Counted from the stretch's first letter, positions 41,611 to 50,913 are shown. The stretch: DNA of 64,000 nt from Sneathiella sp. P13V-1 (GCF_015143595.1 NZ_WYEU01000002.1:124001-188000), one strand, 5' to 3'. The notes: generated by a model not told the origin, from the letters alone. Translations and numbers: made by a program.

Positions 41611-42147
41611 TTACTCAACCAATACAATAATGTGGAATTAAAATTCAGAACAGCTGATATAACGAAAACCTACTTTGATGCAAGTAAAACAATTCAATTC
41701 TGTGAAAAAAATTCTGATTTTGTGTGTATATCACATATTACTAAAAAAATAATCCAATAAAATCAAAGTCATGCAAATATGACACAGTATCAGAAAAATA
41801 TTATATACAACAAAAGTAGTAATCCTGACTAATAAGCGCGAAACGGGTGAAAAATGATTTTTTTAATACTGTGATTTACGTCACAATTAGTCGATGAATC
41901 ATGTTTTATAGTGCTTGGGTTAAAATCTATTCTTTAGTTTGTATCTGCTGAATTTCTCTTAGTTTCCCTGCAAATATGCAAAAAAATGAGGAAGATCCTC
42001 TCGTATAGTTAACAAAATCACAGTTTTATCCTCAATTTGCCACGCATATGAGGGATGAAAAAAATGCAATACACATTATATTAATCGTTCGTTAATAAAG
42101 GGCGTGGGCGTCACTGTGTGATGATGAGTGTGATTGGATAAGAACTA
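41611..42147. other. Long AT-rich intergenic region
   Basis: This 537-base gap separates the minus-strand ArsR gene from the plus-strand wall-hydrolase gene. It is notably AT-rich and holds no plausible gene or tRNA. It contains a perfect CtrA-type box (42081-42095) and a short inverted element TGTGTATATCACA near 41720. An unrecognised small RNA cannot be excluded. Confidence 0.5.
42081..42095. promoter_or_regulatory. Candidate CtrA-binding site
   Basis: Perfect match to the TTAA-N7-TTAA consensus of the alphaproteobacterial cell-cycle regulator CtrA: TTAATCGTTCGTTAA. It lies 53 bases before the start of the wall-hydrolase gene. Confidence 0.6.
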
Positions 42148-42849
42148 ATGTTGAAGTCATTCGGAAAATTCTGGACGGCGGAAAAGGCAGGACTTGTCGT
42201 GGCAAGTGCGGCTGTCGTCGCCATGCTGCTATCCGCGAGCCTCGTTCTTCTACAAACAGTTGTCGGAGATCCGACACTTGAGAAGAAGTACGCGTTTAAC
42301 CGTTATAATGTTTCTTCTCCTGAAGAACTTAATAAGAAGTATGAGCAGATCGGTAAGATCTCCTCTCGCCAACTGGCAGAACTTAAAAATCTCGATATGC
42401 CAGATGTGGCAAAGGTTGAGGCTTCGATTGCGCGCACTGATTTGTTTGATCATAGCTTTACCAGACAGGAGCTTTGTTTAGCTCAGGCTGTTTACTTTGA
42501 AGCAAGAGGTGAACCTTTGATCGGCCAAGTTGCTATTGCCGAAGTCATTCTGAACCGCGTGCACAGCAAGAGATTTCCAAATACTGCTTGTGAAGTGGTG
42601 TTCCAGAACGAAAAACTGTTTAACAGATGCCAGTTCTCCTTTGCCTGTGATGGCAAAAAAGACCGCCCTACAGATATTCGCGCTTGGGAGAGATCTTTGA
42701 AAGTAGTGGCGCTTGTTATGTCTGGTGAACGCAGTGGCGTTGCGCGACAGGCCACACATTATCACGCTGATTATGTGGCTCCAAAGTGGCGTCTAAGCCT
42801 TGCCAAAGTGGGAGAAGTCGGCCGTCACATTTTCTATACGGATATCTAG
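42148..42849 (+). CDS. SleB/CwlJ-type cell wall hydrolase
   Basis: A 233-residue protein with an N-terminal signal anchor (LVVASAAVVAMLLSASLVLL) and a periplasmic Hydrolase_2 domain. The catalytic glutamate region is LAQAVYFEARGEPLIGQVAI, followed by EVILNRVHSKRFPNTACEVV and HYHADYVAPKW. SleB-type enzymes cut peptidoglycan glycan strands as lytic transglycosylase-like hydrolases. In non-sporing alphaproteobacteria they act in growth or division. A CtrA box upstream suggests cell-cycle timing. It overlaps the convergent EamA gene by four bases. Confidence 0.92.
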   Translation: MLKSFGKFWTAEKAGLVVASAAVVAMLLSASLVLLQTVVGDPTLEKKYAFNRYNVSSPEELNKKYEQIGKISSRQLAELKNLDMPDVAKVEASIARTDLFDHSFTRQELCLAQAVYFEARGEPLIGQVAIAEVILNRVHSKRFPNTACEVVFQNEKLFNRCQFSFACDGKKDRPTDIRAWERSLKVVALVMSGERSGVARQATHYHADYVAPKWRLSLAKVGEVGRHIFYTDI

Positions 42850-43730
42850 AGCGTCTGCGCGCCGGTTTTTCTGGACCGTGATGTATAGATCGTATGAGCA
42901 GCAAGGGTCGCTAAGACCAGAATACCACCCGCCAATGTTTCGTTGGCGGGTTTTTCGTGGACGATAAGCCACACCCACAATGGACCCAAAAAAGTTTCCA
43001 GCAGCATTAATAGGCTAACTTCGGCTGCGGGAATGAAGCGTGGCCCTATGGTGATAAGCGCAAAAGACAATGGCAAAACCAGACAGCCGAGAATGAGAAC
43101 CAGATAGAGATTATTTCCTTCTGGGATGCCTGTTGAAGCTCCAAAAAGCAGTGCGATTACTGAAATAGCAATGCCACTGACAATGAGGGAGGGGACCATA
43201 TCCGTATTTGGAGAGCTTCTCACCGTGGTGATTTGTCCTGCAAGTGACAAGGCGGCACAAAGTGCAAAGATATCCCCAATTAAGTTGTCACCAGACAGGC
43301 TTTCACTGAAGATAAAGGCGATACCAAGTAAGCTGACAAGTATGGCGATCCAGGTAGCTCGCTCCAGTTTTTCCTTTAGAAATACTCGTCCTAAAAGCGC
43401 CGCAAATAGGGGGGCCGTAGCAATCAAAACAAGTGTGTTCGCCACACTGGTGTTGTGTAGCGACTGAACGAAAAATAATGTGCTGGAGGTAAAACAGGCT
43501 GCCGCCAACAGTCCGGCTTTCCCCATGGAAGTGAAAATGGATAAAAATGACTTCCTGTGCGTGGCTAAATAGAATAGCGAAATGGCCAAACCGAAAAGGC
43601 AGCCTCTCCAAAATAAAAGCGACCAGGCATCCAGATCGATTAAGCGGACCAATAACCCATCCGGGGTCAGAACCAACACTCCGAGTGTGGTCAGAAGAGT
43701 ACCTTTTTGTCTTGTGGAAAGCAGGGGCAT
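42846..43730 (-). CDS. EamA-family (DMT) transporter
   Basis: A 294-residue protein with ten hydrophobic segments arranged as two EamA repeats (first about 5-135, second about 145-285). Family features include the pattern TLVLIATAPLFAALLGRVFLKE at the end of repeat 1 and EVSLLMLLETFLGPLWVWL near the end of repeat 2. These proteins export metabolites or amino acids. The substrate is unknown. Confidence 0.9.
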   Translation of the reverse strand: MPLLSTRQKGTLLTTLGVLVLTPDGLLVRLIDLDAWSLLFWRGCLFGLAISLFYLATHRKSFLSIFTSMGKAGLLAAACFTSSTLFFVQSLHNTSVANTLVLIATAPLFAALLGRVFLKEKLERATWIAILVSLLGIAFIFSESLSGDNLIGDIFALCAALSLAGQITTVRSSPNTDMVPSLIVSGIAISVIALLFGASTGIPEGNNLYLVLILGCLVLPLSFALITIGPRFIPAAEVSLLMLLETFLGPLWVWLIVHEKPANETLAGGILVLATLAAHTIYTSRSRKTGAQTL

Positions 43731-43801
43731 GGCCAGATAACCGAAGGAATGTTGTTGTTATCTTTCGGTTACCTGAACAAGCGGGATAGGGCAAGCAGCA
43801 T

Positions 43802-44659
43802 TTAAGTTTTTGCTGCGAGCGGCAAATAAATATCGGTTAGTAATTCTGTTGGTGATGTTTCCCGCGGGCTGTTGAGATAATCTTCAAAACAAGGGGCATT
43901 GGCGGGTTCCTCATCGGTGTCCATCAACCATTCCTCAAAAAGCCACCCATATGCTTTTCGCATATCTGTATAAGGGCCTTTATAGTGCAGAACCGCATAT
44001 CTGGACGCAGGCAATTCTATCTCCTCCAACGGGGCTTTGATTTTAAAATCATAACCAACGGTGACTCCAGCGAAAGATCTGAGTTCGCTCTCTGATGTCG
44101 TGTCGGGGTCATCAAGATAAACGCCAACGCTTCTGCTGAGTGACCAGTCAATCGTTGATGGATCAAGACTGCCATACATCTTATCAAAAGCGGCACCGAT
44201 GTTGATATAGGGACCGATGTGAGGAACTGCGGCAATCCGCGATTTGGGATGATCTACGACACTTACTTCAAACATATCTTCCTCCAATTGATTAAAAGGT
44301 TTGTCGAAGCGTGCATGTGGACCAGATTTGCGATAGTGCGCAGGAGGGACACCGTAGTGTTTTTTGAACACGCGGGTGAAATACTGAGTATTTTGAAACC
44401 CGCAGCTCTCTACAATCTCAGCAATATTTCTGCTGGTATTGGTGAGTAGATGTGCTGCTTTTGCCAGACGTAGTCTGCGCACCGTAGCCGTAATCGTTTC
44501 CCCATGTACGGCCTGATAAATTCGGTGCCAGTGATACGGGGACATGCACGCAATATCAGCCAAATGCAGAAGGTCGATATCCTGATCCAGATTCTCATAA
44601 ATGTAATCTGTTACGCGTTGCAGGCGTTGTTCGTATCTTTGAACATTTGCTTTTCGCAT
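43802..44659 (-). CDS. AraC-family regulator with GyrI-like effector-binding domain
   Basis: A 285-residue regulator. The N-terminal AraC DNA-binding pair of helix-turn-helices (LHLADIACMSPYHWHRIYQA, then NIAEIVESCGFQNTQYFTRV and YGVPPAHYRK) occupies residues about 8-108. The C-terminal GyrI/Rob-like effector fold follows from about 125 (RIAAVPHIGPY ... ASRYAVLHYKGPYTDM). This order (HTH first) is shared with Rob/SoxS-type multidrug regulators. A short upstream stretch and the neighbouring EamA exporter suggest efflux control, which is inference. Confidence 0.9.
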   Translation of the reverse strand: MRKANVQRYEQRLQRVTDYIYENLDQDIDLLHLADIACMSPYHWHRIYQAVHGETITATVRRLRLAKAAHLLTNTSRNIAEIVESCGFQNTQYFTRVFKKHYGVPPAHYRKSGPHARFDKPFNQLEEDMFEVSVVDHPKSRIAAVPHIGPYINIGAAFDKMYGSLDPSTIDWSLSRSVGVYLDDPDTTSESELRSFAGVTVGYDFKIKAPLEEIELPASRYAVLHYKGPYTDMRKAYGWLFEEWLMDTDEEPANAPCFEDYLNSPRETSPTELLTDIYLPLAAKT

Positions 44660-44748
44660 CAGGCTCTCCTTGTTTGTTTAGCTGATGCGTGTGTTTAGAT
44701 CATAAGTCGAATTGACAAATCTTGCGGTTTTGAAATTGCATCTTCATG

Positions 44749-45150
44749 TTATTTGCCGACCTTATGATCCCCCGCAATATTGTCAAGAATTGGACAGTCA
44801 GGGCGATCATCTCCGTGGCATTTTCCAGCAAGATCTATGAGCATATTTTTCATAGAGGTCAGTCCCGCAATTTTGTGTTCGATATCTTCAATTTTGTGAA
44901 GCGCCAGTTTCTTTACTTCAGAGCTGCTCCGCGCGCGATCATTGTAAAGGGAGAGGAGTGCGCGACATTCATCGATTGAAAATCCAAGGCTTCGCGATCT
45001 TTGAATAAAGTTCAAATAATGAACATGTTCTTCAGAATAATCACGATATCCGTTTTCTGATCGGGCCGGCGTAACCAGTCCGATATCTTCGTAATAACGG
45101 ATTGTTTTGGCAGTCAGGCCAGATTTTGTGGCTGCGGTACCAATATTCAT
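44749..45150 (-). CDS. cueR: Copper-responsive MerR-family regulator CueR
   Basis: A 133-residue MerR protein. The winged helix-turn-helix is TAATKSGLTAKTIRYYEDIG, with SENGYRDYSEEHVHYLNFIQ. The copper-binding loop has C111 and C119 in CHGDDRPDC (C-x7-C), diagnostic of CueR. The gene lies seven bases after the copper ATPase stop. It activates promoters with 19-bp spacers, one of which is present upstream of copA, so the two form a self-regulated copper-export operon. Confidence 0.93.
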   Translation of the reverse strand: MNIGTAATKSGLTAKTIRYYEDIGLVTPARSENGYRDYSEEHVHYLNFIQRSRSLGFSIDECRALLSLYNDRARSSSEVKKLALHKIEDIEHKIAGLTSMKNMLIDLAGKCHGDDRPDCPILDNIAGDHKVGK

Positions 45151-45157
45151 GTCGCAC

Positions 45158-47500
45158 CTATAATTTCAATTTCTTAAGGCGAAGTGCATTCGCGATGACT
45201 GATACTGAGGAGAGGGACATTGCTGCCGCTGCAATCATTGGTGACAACAATGTACCCGTAACGGGATAAAGAATACCGGCGGCAATCGGAACGCAGAGCG
45301 CATTATATCCGAATGCAAGAATCAGATTTTGTCTGATGTTGGAAATACAACCTTCTGCAAGCCGGAAAGCCCGATCGATACCAGTGATATCGCCATGGAG
45401 AAGCGTAATCCCCGCGCTTTCCATACTCACGTCAGAACCCGTTCCCATGGCGATACCCACATCACCTTTGGCGAGAGCAGGGGCATCATTCACACCATCA
45501 CCGGCAACAGCAACGACAAAGCCTTCTTTTTTAAGGCTGTCAACCAGGGTTAGCTTTTCAGCTGGTAAGCATTCGGCATGTACCTCATCAATTCCAAGCT
45601 CTAAAGCGACCCTTTCCGCGACCGCTTTCTGGTCACCAGTGGCCATGACTATCCTTACATTCCTTGATTTAAGGTTCGCTACGACTTTTTTGGCAGTTTC
45701 CTTAATCGGATCAGTAATCGCAAATATGGCTGTAAGCTGACCGTCGCATGCCAGATAAATATGGGCTTGTCCTGCCTGATTGAAACGCTTCAAAAGATCA
45801 GTTGTTTGGGATAGATCAATATCATTCTCTGTCATAAACCGGCTATTTCCAACCAGTACGATTTTACTTCCAATTACTCCGCTAATGCCTTTACCGCTAA
45901 CGCTTTTAAAGTTCTCAACTTCAGCCAGAGTGATTTTCTCCACTTCGGCCTTTTTCAATATGGCTTTGGCGAGAGGGTGTTCAGAACCCTTCTCCAGGCT
46001 TGCCGTCATTACTAGAGCATCCTCTTGTGCCGTGCCGGAAAATAAATGAATGTCCGAGACGGTCGGTTTACCTTCGGTCAAGGTTCCGGTTTTATCAATC
46101 ACAATCGCGTTGACACTGTTCATCTTTTCAAGTGCGTTGGCATCCTTGATCAAAATCCCATGTTCAGCGCCACGGCCTGCTGCTGTAGTGATGGACATCG
46201 GTGTTGCAAGACCAAGGGCGCAAGGGCAGGCGATGATGAGGACGGAAACCGAAGAGAGCAGGGCAAAGATAAAGCGTGGATCCGGGCCAAAGATTGACCA
46301 AATGACAAAGGACAAAATGGCGATACCTACAACGGCAGGTACGAAATAGGCTGCAACTTTGTCAGCTATGGCCTGAATGGGTGCCCGTGACCGTTGAGCT
46401 GTTGAGACCATTTCGACGATTTGGCCGAGCATTGTCTGAGTGCCGATTTGATCGGTCATCATGACAAAGCCGCCACTTCCGTTTAGTGTGCCGCCAGTTA
46501 CCCTTGCCCCGGCGGTTTTCGAAACAGGCAAGGGTTCACCTGAAACCAGGCTTTCGTCAATATCTGATGACCCTTCAAGAATATGGCCATCAACGGGGAT
46601 CCGTTCACCCGGGCGAATTCTGACACGGTCGCCAGGCAAGATATTTTCCAACGGAACTTCTCTCTCTGTGCCGTTGTCGTTAATCCTCATTGCTGTTTCA
46701 GGTGTAAGCCCCATCAGAGCTTTGATGGCTTCCCCTGTGCGTTCTCTCGCCTTTAATTCCATAATCTGCCCTAAGAAAACCAGCGTGATGATGACCGCAG
46801 CGGATTCAAAGTAAACGGGCACCGCACCTGATTGCAGTTGAAATTCTGGTGGAAAAATGCCGGGAAAAAGTGTCGCGACTGTACTGTAAATGAAAGCCAC
46901 ACCGACACCGATTGCAATCAACGTCCACATATTAGGGCTTTTATTGATGATGGAGCCGTATCCGCGCACGAAAAAGGGCTTTGCGGCCCATAGGACAATA
47001 GGCGCTGCAAACAGCAGTTCAAGGTAAGCGGAAATACGCTCCCCAAGCCAGTCACGTAACGGAATACCAATCATCGGCAGCATTGTGAGAGCAAGGATGG
47101 GGACAGTGAGGCCGATCGAAATCCAAAACCGCCGCGTGAAATCGACAAGTTCTGGGTTCGGGCCATCCATGGGGGCACCCATGGGTTCCAATGCCATGCC
47201 GCACAAGGGGCAGTCTACCAGCTTATCTTCAATGATTTCCGGGTGCATGGGGCATGTGTATTTAACATCCTTTGGCGCGTAATCCACTTTTCGCTTATTG
47301 GCACCGGTGAGATAAAACTCCGGATCAGTTTCAAATTTATTTCGGCAGCCAGTGCTACAAAAATGGTAGGTCTCTTCCATATAGTCGAAGAATGGCTTGC
47401 CTGCTGTCGTGTCCACATTCATCCCGCATACAGGATCAATGGCCGTCTTGCTTTGATCGTTCTGCCCTGATGATCCGCAGCAACTTGTTTCCGCCGTCAT
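45158..47500 (-). CDS. copA: Copper-exporting P1B-type ATPase CopA
   Basis: A 780-residue inner-membrane pump that exports Cu+. The ATP phosphorylation site is DKTGTLTEGKP (about residue 467), the transmembrane ion-binding motif is CPC (about 424-426, IIACPCALGLATP), and the hinge is AVAGDGVNDAPALAKGDVG. Unusually for CopA, there are no HMA domains. Instead the N-terminus has a YHS-type segment (DPVCGMNVDTTAGKP) and a heavy-metal-binding segment with YTCPMHPEI and CPLCGM. ATG 47500 is used; a TTG lies three codons upstream. It is co-transcribed with cueR. Confidence 0.94.
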   Translation of the reverse strand: MTAETSCCGSSGQNDQSKTAIDPVCGMNVDTTAGKPFFDYMEETYHFCSTGCRNKFETDPEFYLTGANKRKVDYAPKDVKYTCPMHPEIIEDKLVDCPLCGMALEPMGAPMDGPNPELVDFTRRFWISIGLTVPILALTMLPMIGIPLRDWLGERISAYLELLFAAPIVLWAAKPFFVRGYGSIINKSPNMWTLIAIGVGVAFIYSTVATLFPGIFPPEFQLQSGAVPVYFESAAVIITLVFLGQIMELKARERTGEAIKALMGLTPETAMRINDNGTEREVPLENILPGDRVRIRPGERIPVDGHILEGSSDIDESLVSGEPLPVSKTAGARVTGGTLNGSGGFVMMTDQIGTQTMLGQIVEMVSTAQRSRAPIQAIADKVAAYFVPAVVGIAILSFVIWSIFGPDPRFIFALLSSVSVLIIACPCALGLATPMSITTAAGRGAEHGILIKDANALEKMNSVNAIVIDKTGTLTEGKPTVSDIHLFSGTAQEDALVMTASLEKGSEHPLAKAILKKAEVEKITLAEVENFKSVSGKGISGVIGSKIVLVGNSRFMTENDIDLSQTTDLLKRFNQAGQAHIYLACDGQLTAIFAITDPIKETAKKVVANLKSRNVRIVMATGDQKAVAERVALELGIDEVHAECLPAEKLTLVDSLKKEGFVVAVAGDGVNDAPALAKGDVGIAMGTGSDVSMESAGITLLHGDITGIDRAFRLAEGCISNIRQNLILAFGYNALCVPIAAGILYPVTGTLLSPMIAAAAMSLSSVSVIANALRLKKLKL

Positions 47501-47536
47501 AATCTTCAACCTTATAAAAAATTCCGATTAATAGAT

Positions 47537-47567
47537 CATATAGGGCTTCCAGTTACTGGAAGGTCAA
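47537..47567 (-). promoter_or_regulatory. MerR/CueR-type promoter of the copA-cueR operon
   Basis: Read on the minus strand: -35 TTGACC (47562-47567), a 19-base spacer and -10 TATATG (47537-47542). The spacer holds the dyad CTTCC-AGTAACT-GGAAG typical of CueR operators. The 19-bp spacer is the hallmark of MerR-activated promoters. Confidence 0.85.
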
Positions 47568-47660
47568 GGTTCATTTTTTCAGCATGAGTGATAGTCAACT
47601 TGAGCCCTATTAAAGGCTGCAAACAGTTCGAGATGTTGATTGGTATTTCAGTTGGAGGAG

Positions 47661-49100
47661 CTAACGGGCGCGCGGAAGGTACAAGCGAACAGTTGTTCCT
47701 TTACCAACTTCACTTTCAATTGATACGTGGCCATTTGACTGGCGGACAAAACCGTACACCATTGAAAGCCCGAGGCCAGACCCTTTGCCCACTTCTTTAG
47801 TTGTGAAGAAGGGCTCAAACGCATGTAGCATTGTCTCTTCATCCATTCCCGCGCCTGTATCCGTGATGGATAGCATCACAAAGTCACCCGGCTTTGCATC
47901 TTCATTGTGTACGAGGTCTATGTCAGAAAGCACACAGTTGGAGAGGGTTATTGTCAAAGTCCCTCCTCTTGGCATGGCATGATCCGCATTGATTGCAAGA
48001 TTTAGAATGGCGTTTTCAATTTGACCCGCATCGCCCAGTGCTGACCACAAGTCATTGTGAACCTCTATGCGGATGTCATTTTCTGCTCGCATGGCTCGGT
48101 GCAAAAGCTGCTTGAGATCACTTGCCAACTCATAAAGATCAACTGCGCGGGTATTGAGCGGTTGTTGCCTGGAAAATGCAAGCAGCCTTTGAGTGAGTTC
48201 TCCGCCACGCTCAGTTGCTCTAAGGATAGGGCGGAGAAACTTATTGACCTTATCATCTGCTTTGATTTCAAGAAGTTCTGCGTTTCCTTGAATAACTGCG
48301 AGAAGGTTATTGAAGTCATGGGCAATGCCGCCCGTAAGCTGACCGACAACTTCCATTTTTTGGGATTGAACGAGTTTTTCTTCCAGAAGTTTCCGTTCGT
48401 CCATTTCCGCTTTTAAGGAGGCATTCGTATCAAGGAGTTCTTGAGTGCGCTCCTCAACTCTTTGCTCTAAGGATAGAGTTAAGTCATTAAGCGCCTTGCG
48501 ATCACGATAGAAGATGATGGCAACGATAAAGCCACTCAACAACATACTTGGTAAGAGAATTTTCGACCAGAGATCTACCTCGTCGATACTGTTGAATAAT
48601 TCCAGATTACTGACATTGGTTCGATGAACTGTCTTCAATCTTAGCGCGTTGAGCGGGGCGACTAATGATTTAAAGTCCGCGATCAAACGGTCAATTGTTT
48701 CATGGTCTGAGACATCGAGATTGGTAATATCTCCCTCAGTCTCAGTCAGGACCTGTTTTACAACAGACAGTAATTCAGGAACCCCATCAATTTCAGAGAG
48801 GTTTCTACCTACATTTCCTGATGTCAGAGTTGTGATGCGACTCCAGAAGATGTCATATTTGATAATCAAATCGCTCTGACTAACCCCTTTACGACCAAGG
48901 CGTAATTGGTAAAGGGTATCAATAAGGCTGAACAACTCTTTGTTGGAATGAGAAGTGAGACCGACAATGGAATCGCGGGTGAAGCTCTCAATTCTTTGGC
49001 TTTCCTCCACGACACCACGTATCATCCAATAGGCGGAGGCCGCCATAACAATGACGGCAATCGCAAAGGCATAATAGAGTAGTTTCGGCCGACGCAGCAT
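47661..49100 (-). CDS. Membrane sensor histidine kinase
   Basis: A 479-residue kinase. Two transmembrane segments (about 7-27 and 180-203) frame a periplasmic helical sensor of about 150 residues. A coiled coil (LSLEQRVEERTQELLDTNAS) leads to the H-box GGIAHDFNNLLAVIQGNAEL, N-box NLAINADHAMPRGG, and G boxes DTGAGMDEE and GKGSGLGLSMVYGF. There is no C-terminal receiver and no response-regulator gene beside it. The gene follows three bases after a secreted SUOX-like protein, which may act as its sensory partner. Confidence 0.92.
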   Translation of the reverse strand: MLRRPKLLYYAFAIAVIVMAASAYWMIRGVVEESQRIESFTRDSIVGLTSHSNKELFSLIDTLYQLRLGRKGVSQSDLIIKYDIFWSRITTLTSGNVGRNLSEIDGVPELLSVVKQVLTETEGDITNLDVSDHETIDRLIADFKSLVAPLNALRLKTVHRTNVSNLELFNSIDEVDLWSKILLPSMLLSGFIVAIIFYRDRKALNDLTLSLEQRVEERTQELLDTNASLKAEMDERKLLEEKLVQSQKMEVVGQLTGGIAHDFNNLLAVIQGNAELLEIKADDKVNKFLRPILRATERGGELTQRLLAFSRQQPLNTRAVDLYELASDLKQLLHRAMRAENDIRIEVHNDLWSALGDAGQIENAILNLAINADHAMPRGGTLTITLSNCVLSDIDLVHNEDAKPGDFVMLSITDTGAGMDEETMLHAFEPFFTTKEVGKGSGLGLSMVYGFVRQSNGHVSIESEVGKGTTVRLYLPRAR

Positions 49101-49103
49101 TAC

Positions 49104-49613
49104 TTATCTAATTTCCAGTTCGGATAACTGCCAAATAGATCTGCTGTGGTAGGTTTCGACCTTTAGTTCTTCGTTTTGGCTCCACGGATAAATAATCCAA
49201 AGTGGCCCTTTGTCGCGGATGCTCATGTACTTGCCATTACTTTTGTAAGCAACAATGACGTCATATTTCTGAAAATCTTCAAACGGAATGTCAACGGCGT
49301 AATCATTTAACGCAACCGCTTTGATCTGTGTGCCATTCCCTTTTACGAAATTTACAATTTCTCTCAACAATACGCCTTCGAATACGGTTTCACCGTCGAG
49401 CCAAGGCGTTTCTGTTTTGATTGTGGTTTTTGGGAATCCCTCCAGCATCTTCAGATCAAAATGAGCTTTTTTATCTGCTGAATTTGTTACCGAGATAGCG
49501 CCACTGACCTTTAACATTACGGATCCCTCGGGTTTATCCATAGCGTGTGAATTGAAGGTGAAGAGTAGGGTGAGCGTCACGGCGCTTATTATTGCGTTAG
49601 CGAACTTGTACAT
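49104..49613 (-). CDS. Secreted SUOX/molybdopterin-binding-fold-like protein
   Basis: A 169-residue product. Residues 1-24 are a Sec signal (FANAIISAVTLTLLFTFNSHA). The mature part resembles the oxidoreductase molybdopterin-binding (SUOX) fold in its small form: KTETPWLDGETVFEGVLLRE, KAVALNDYAVDIPFEDFQKY, then RDKGPLWIIYPW. The cysteine that would ligate molybdenum in enzymes is absent, so it is unlikely to be catalytic. It is upstream of, and nearly touches, the histidine kinase, suggesting a periplasmic ligand-binding role. Confidence 0.8.
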   Translation of the reverse strand: MYKFANAIISAVTLTLLFTFNSHAMDKPEGSVMLKVSGAISVTNSADKKAHFDLKMLEGFPKTTIKTETPWLDGETVFEGVLLREIVNFVKGNGTQIKAVALNDYAVDIPFEDFQKYDVIVAYKSNGKYMSIRDKGPLWIIYPWSQNEELKVETYHSRSIWQLSELEIR

Positions 49614-49807
49614 GAAAGGGCTCCCAATAGACCTGTCAGACTGAATACTTGTGCAGATATCATGACTGCAATTTATTATTATTTTCTTATCCGCGGTATA
49701 ACAAGATTGTTATGTCAGGGACAGTATAAATTAGAAAATTATTAGGATTGGCGAATATGGTCCTGAAAACAGATAAGCCCTCTGAAGTTTCCTTCAAAGG
49801 GCTTATG

Positions 49808-49883
<76 letters not shown>

Positions 49884-49966
49884 GTCGTGGCGCGGAAAAT
49901 AGTCAGGGTCTCGTCATTCGGCAAGTAAAAAATTCAAAAAACCCAAACTTTTTTTTCGGTGAAGTA

Positions 49967-50824
49967 TTAACTTATTGATTTTGATCGCAATTTAGCAACT
50001 TCATAGAAGGAAATCGCCGCGGCGTTTGACACGTTCAGGCTCTCGATTTTTGGGCTAATTGGCAATTTTCCCATCAGATCACATTTCTCTGCTGTCAATC
50101 TTCTTAGACCTTTTCCTTCCGATCCGAGCACCAGGGCGATTTTCTGTGCAGACTGAATGGCACCTTCAAGATCTTTGTCTGCGTGCCCGTCCAGTCCGAT
50201 TCTCCAGTAGCCAAGTTCAGCAAGCTGATCCATTGCGCGGGACAGATTGTTGACCCGCAGGATTGGAACTGTTTCGACTGCCCCTGAAGCTGACCTTGCA
50301 AGTACGCCTGTGATTTCAGGGGAATGACGAGCAGGGAGGATCAGGGCGTCAATTTCAAAAGCAGCTGCTGACCGCAGGATGGCACCGACATTATGTGGGT
50401 CAGTTACCTGATCCAATATCGCCACTGTAGAATATTCGGCGTTAATCTGAATCTTCTCAATGTCGAGAATATCATAATCCGGAAGTCCGCTTGCTTTTAA
50501 AGCGATATTCTGGTGGATAGCATTGTCCGGCAACAGATCCGCTATTTCCTCTCCGGTCTTAACCTCGACCTGAGACGGATTAAGGATTAGATCCGGGTGC
50601 TCTTCCAGCAACCTCTTTAATTTATTTTCAGTGCATATAAAGCGTTGAATTTTCCGTTTCGGGTTTGCCAAGGCTGATAGCACGGCGTGATCGCCATATA
50701 ACCAGCTATCTCGGTCGGGATGTGACTTGCGAGATTTGGCAGTTTTCTGATGTTGAGCACCCTGTTTTGGGGAGCCCTGAAAAAAATTTGGTTTTTGGCC
50801 TTTTGGCGTCTTGCGTGTTCTCAT
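49967..50824 (-). CDS. rlmB: 23S rRNA (guanosine-2'-O-)-methyltransferase RlmB (TrmH family)
   Basis: A 285-residue SPOUT methyltransferase that modifies 23S rRNA. The N-terminal substrate-binding domain (YGDHAVLSALANPKRKIQRF) follows a basic tail. The SPOUT motifs are VTDPHNVGAILRSAAAFEID, GSEGKGLRRLTAEKCD and SLNVSNAAAISFYEV. The ATG at 50824 gives the normal family form; the frame is open to 51058, but that would run through the tRNA-Tyr region. It is divergent from the tRNA-Tyr operon. Confidence 0.92.
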   Translation of the reverse strand: MRTRKTPKGQKPNFFQGSPKQGAQHQKTAKSRKSHPDRDSWLYGDHAVLSALANPKRKIQRFICTENKLKRLLEEHPDLILNPSQVEVKTGEEIADLLPDNAIHQNIALKASGLPDYDILDIEKIQINAEYSTVAILDQVTDPHNVGAILRSAAAFEIDALILPARHSPEITGVLARSASGAVETVPILRVNNLSRAMDQLAELGYWRIGLDGHADKDLEGAIQSAQKIALVLGSEGKGLRRLTAEKCDLMGKLPISPKIESLNVSNAAAISFYEVAKLRSKSIS

Positions 50825-50913
50825 AGCCTCGCTTATATTGCGCTTCGCTTCGCGCAACAAGTCGGCATTTTGTCGGGTCGAAGAAAAAATTGAAATTATT
50901 TGAATTTTTTCGG

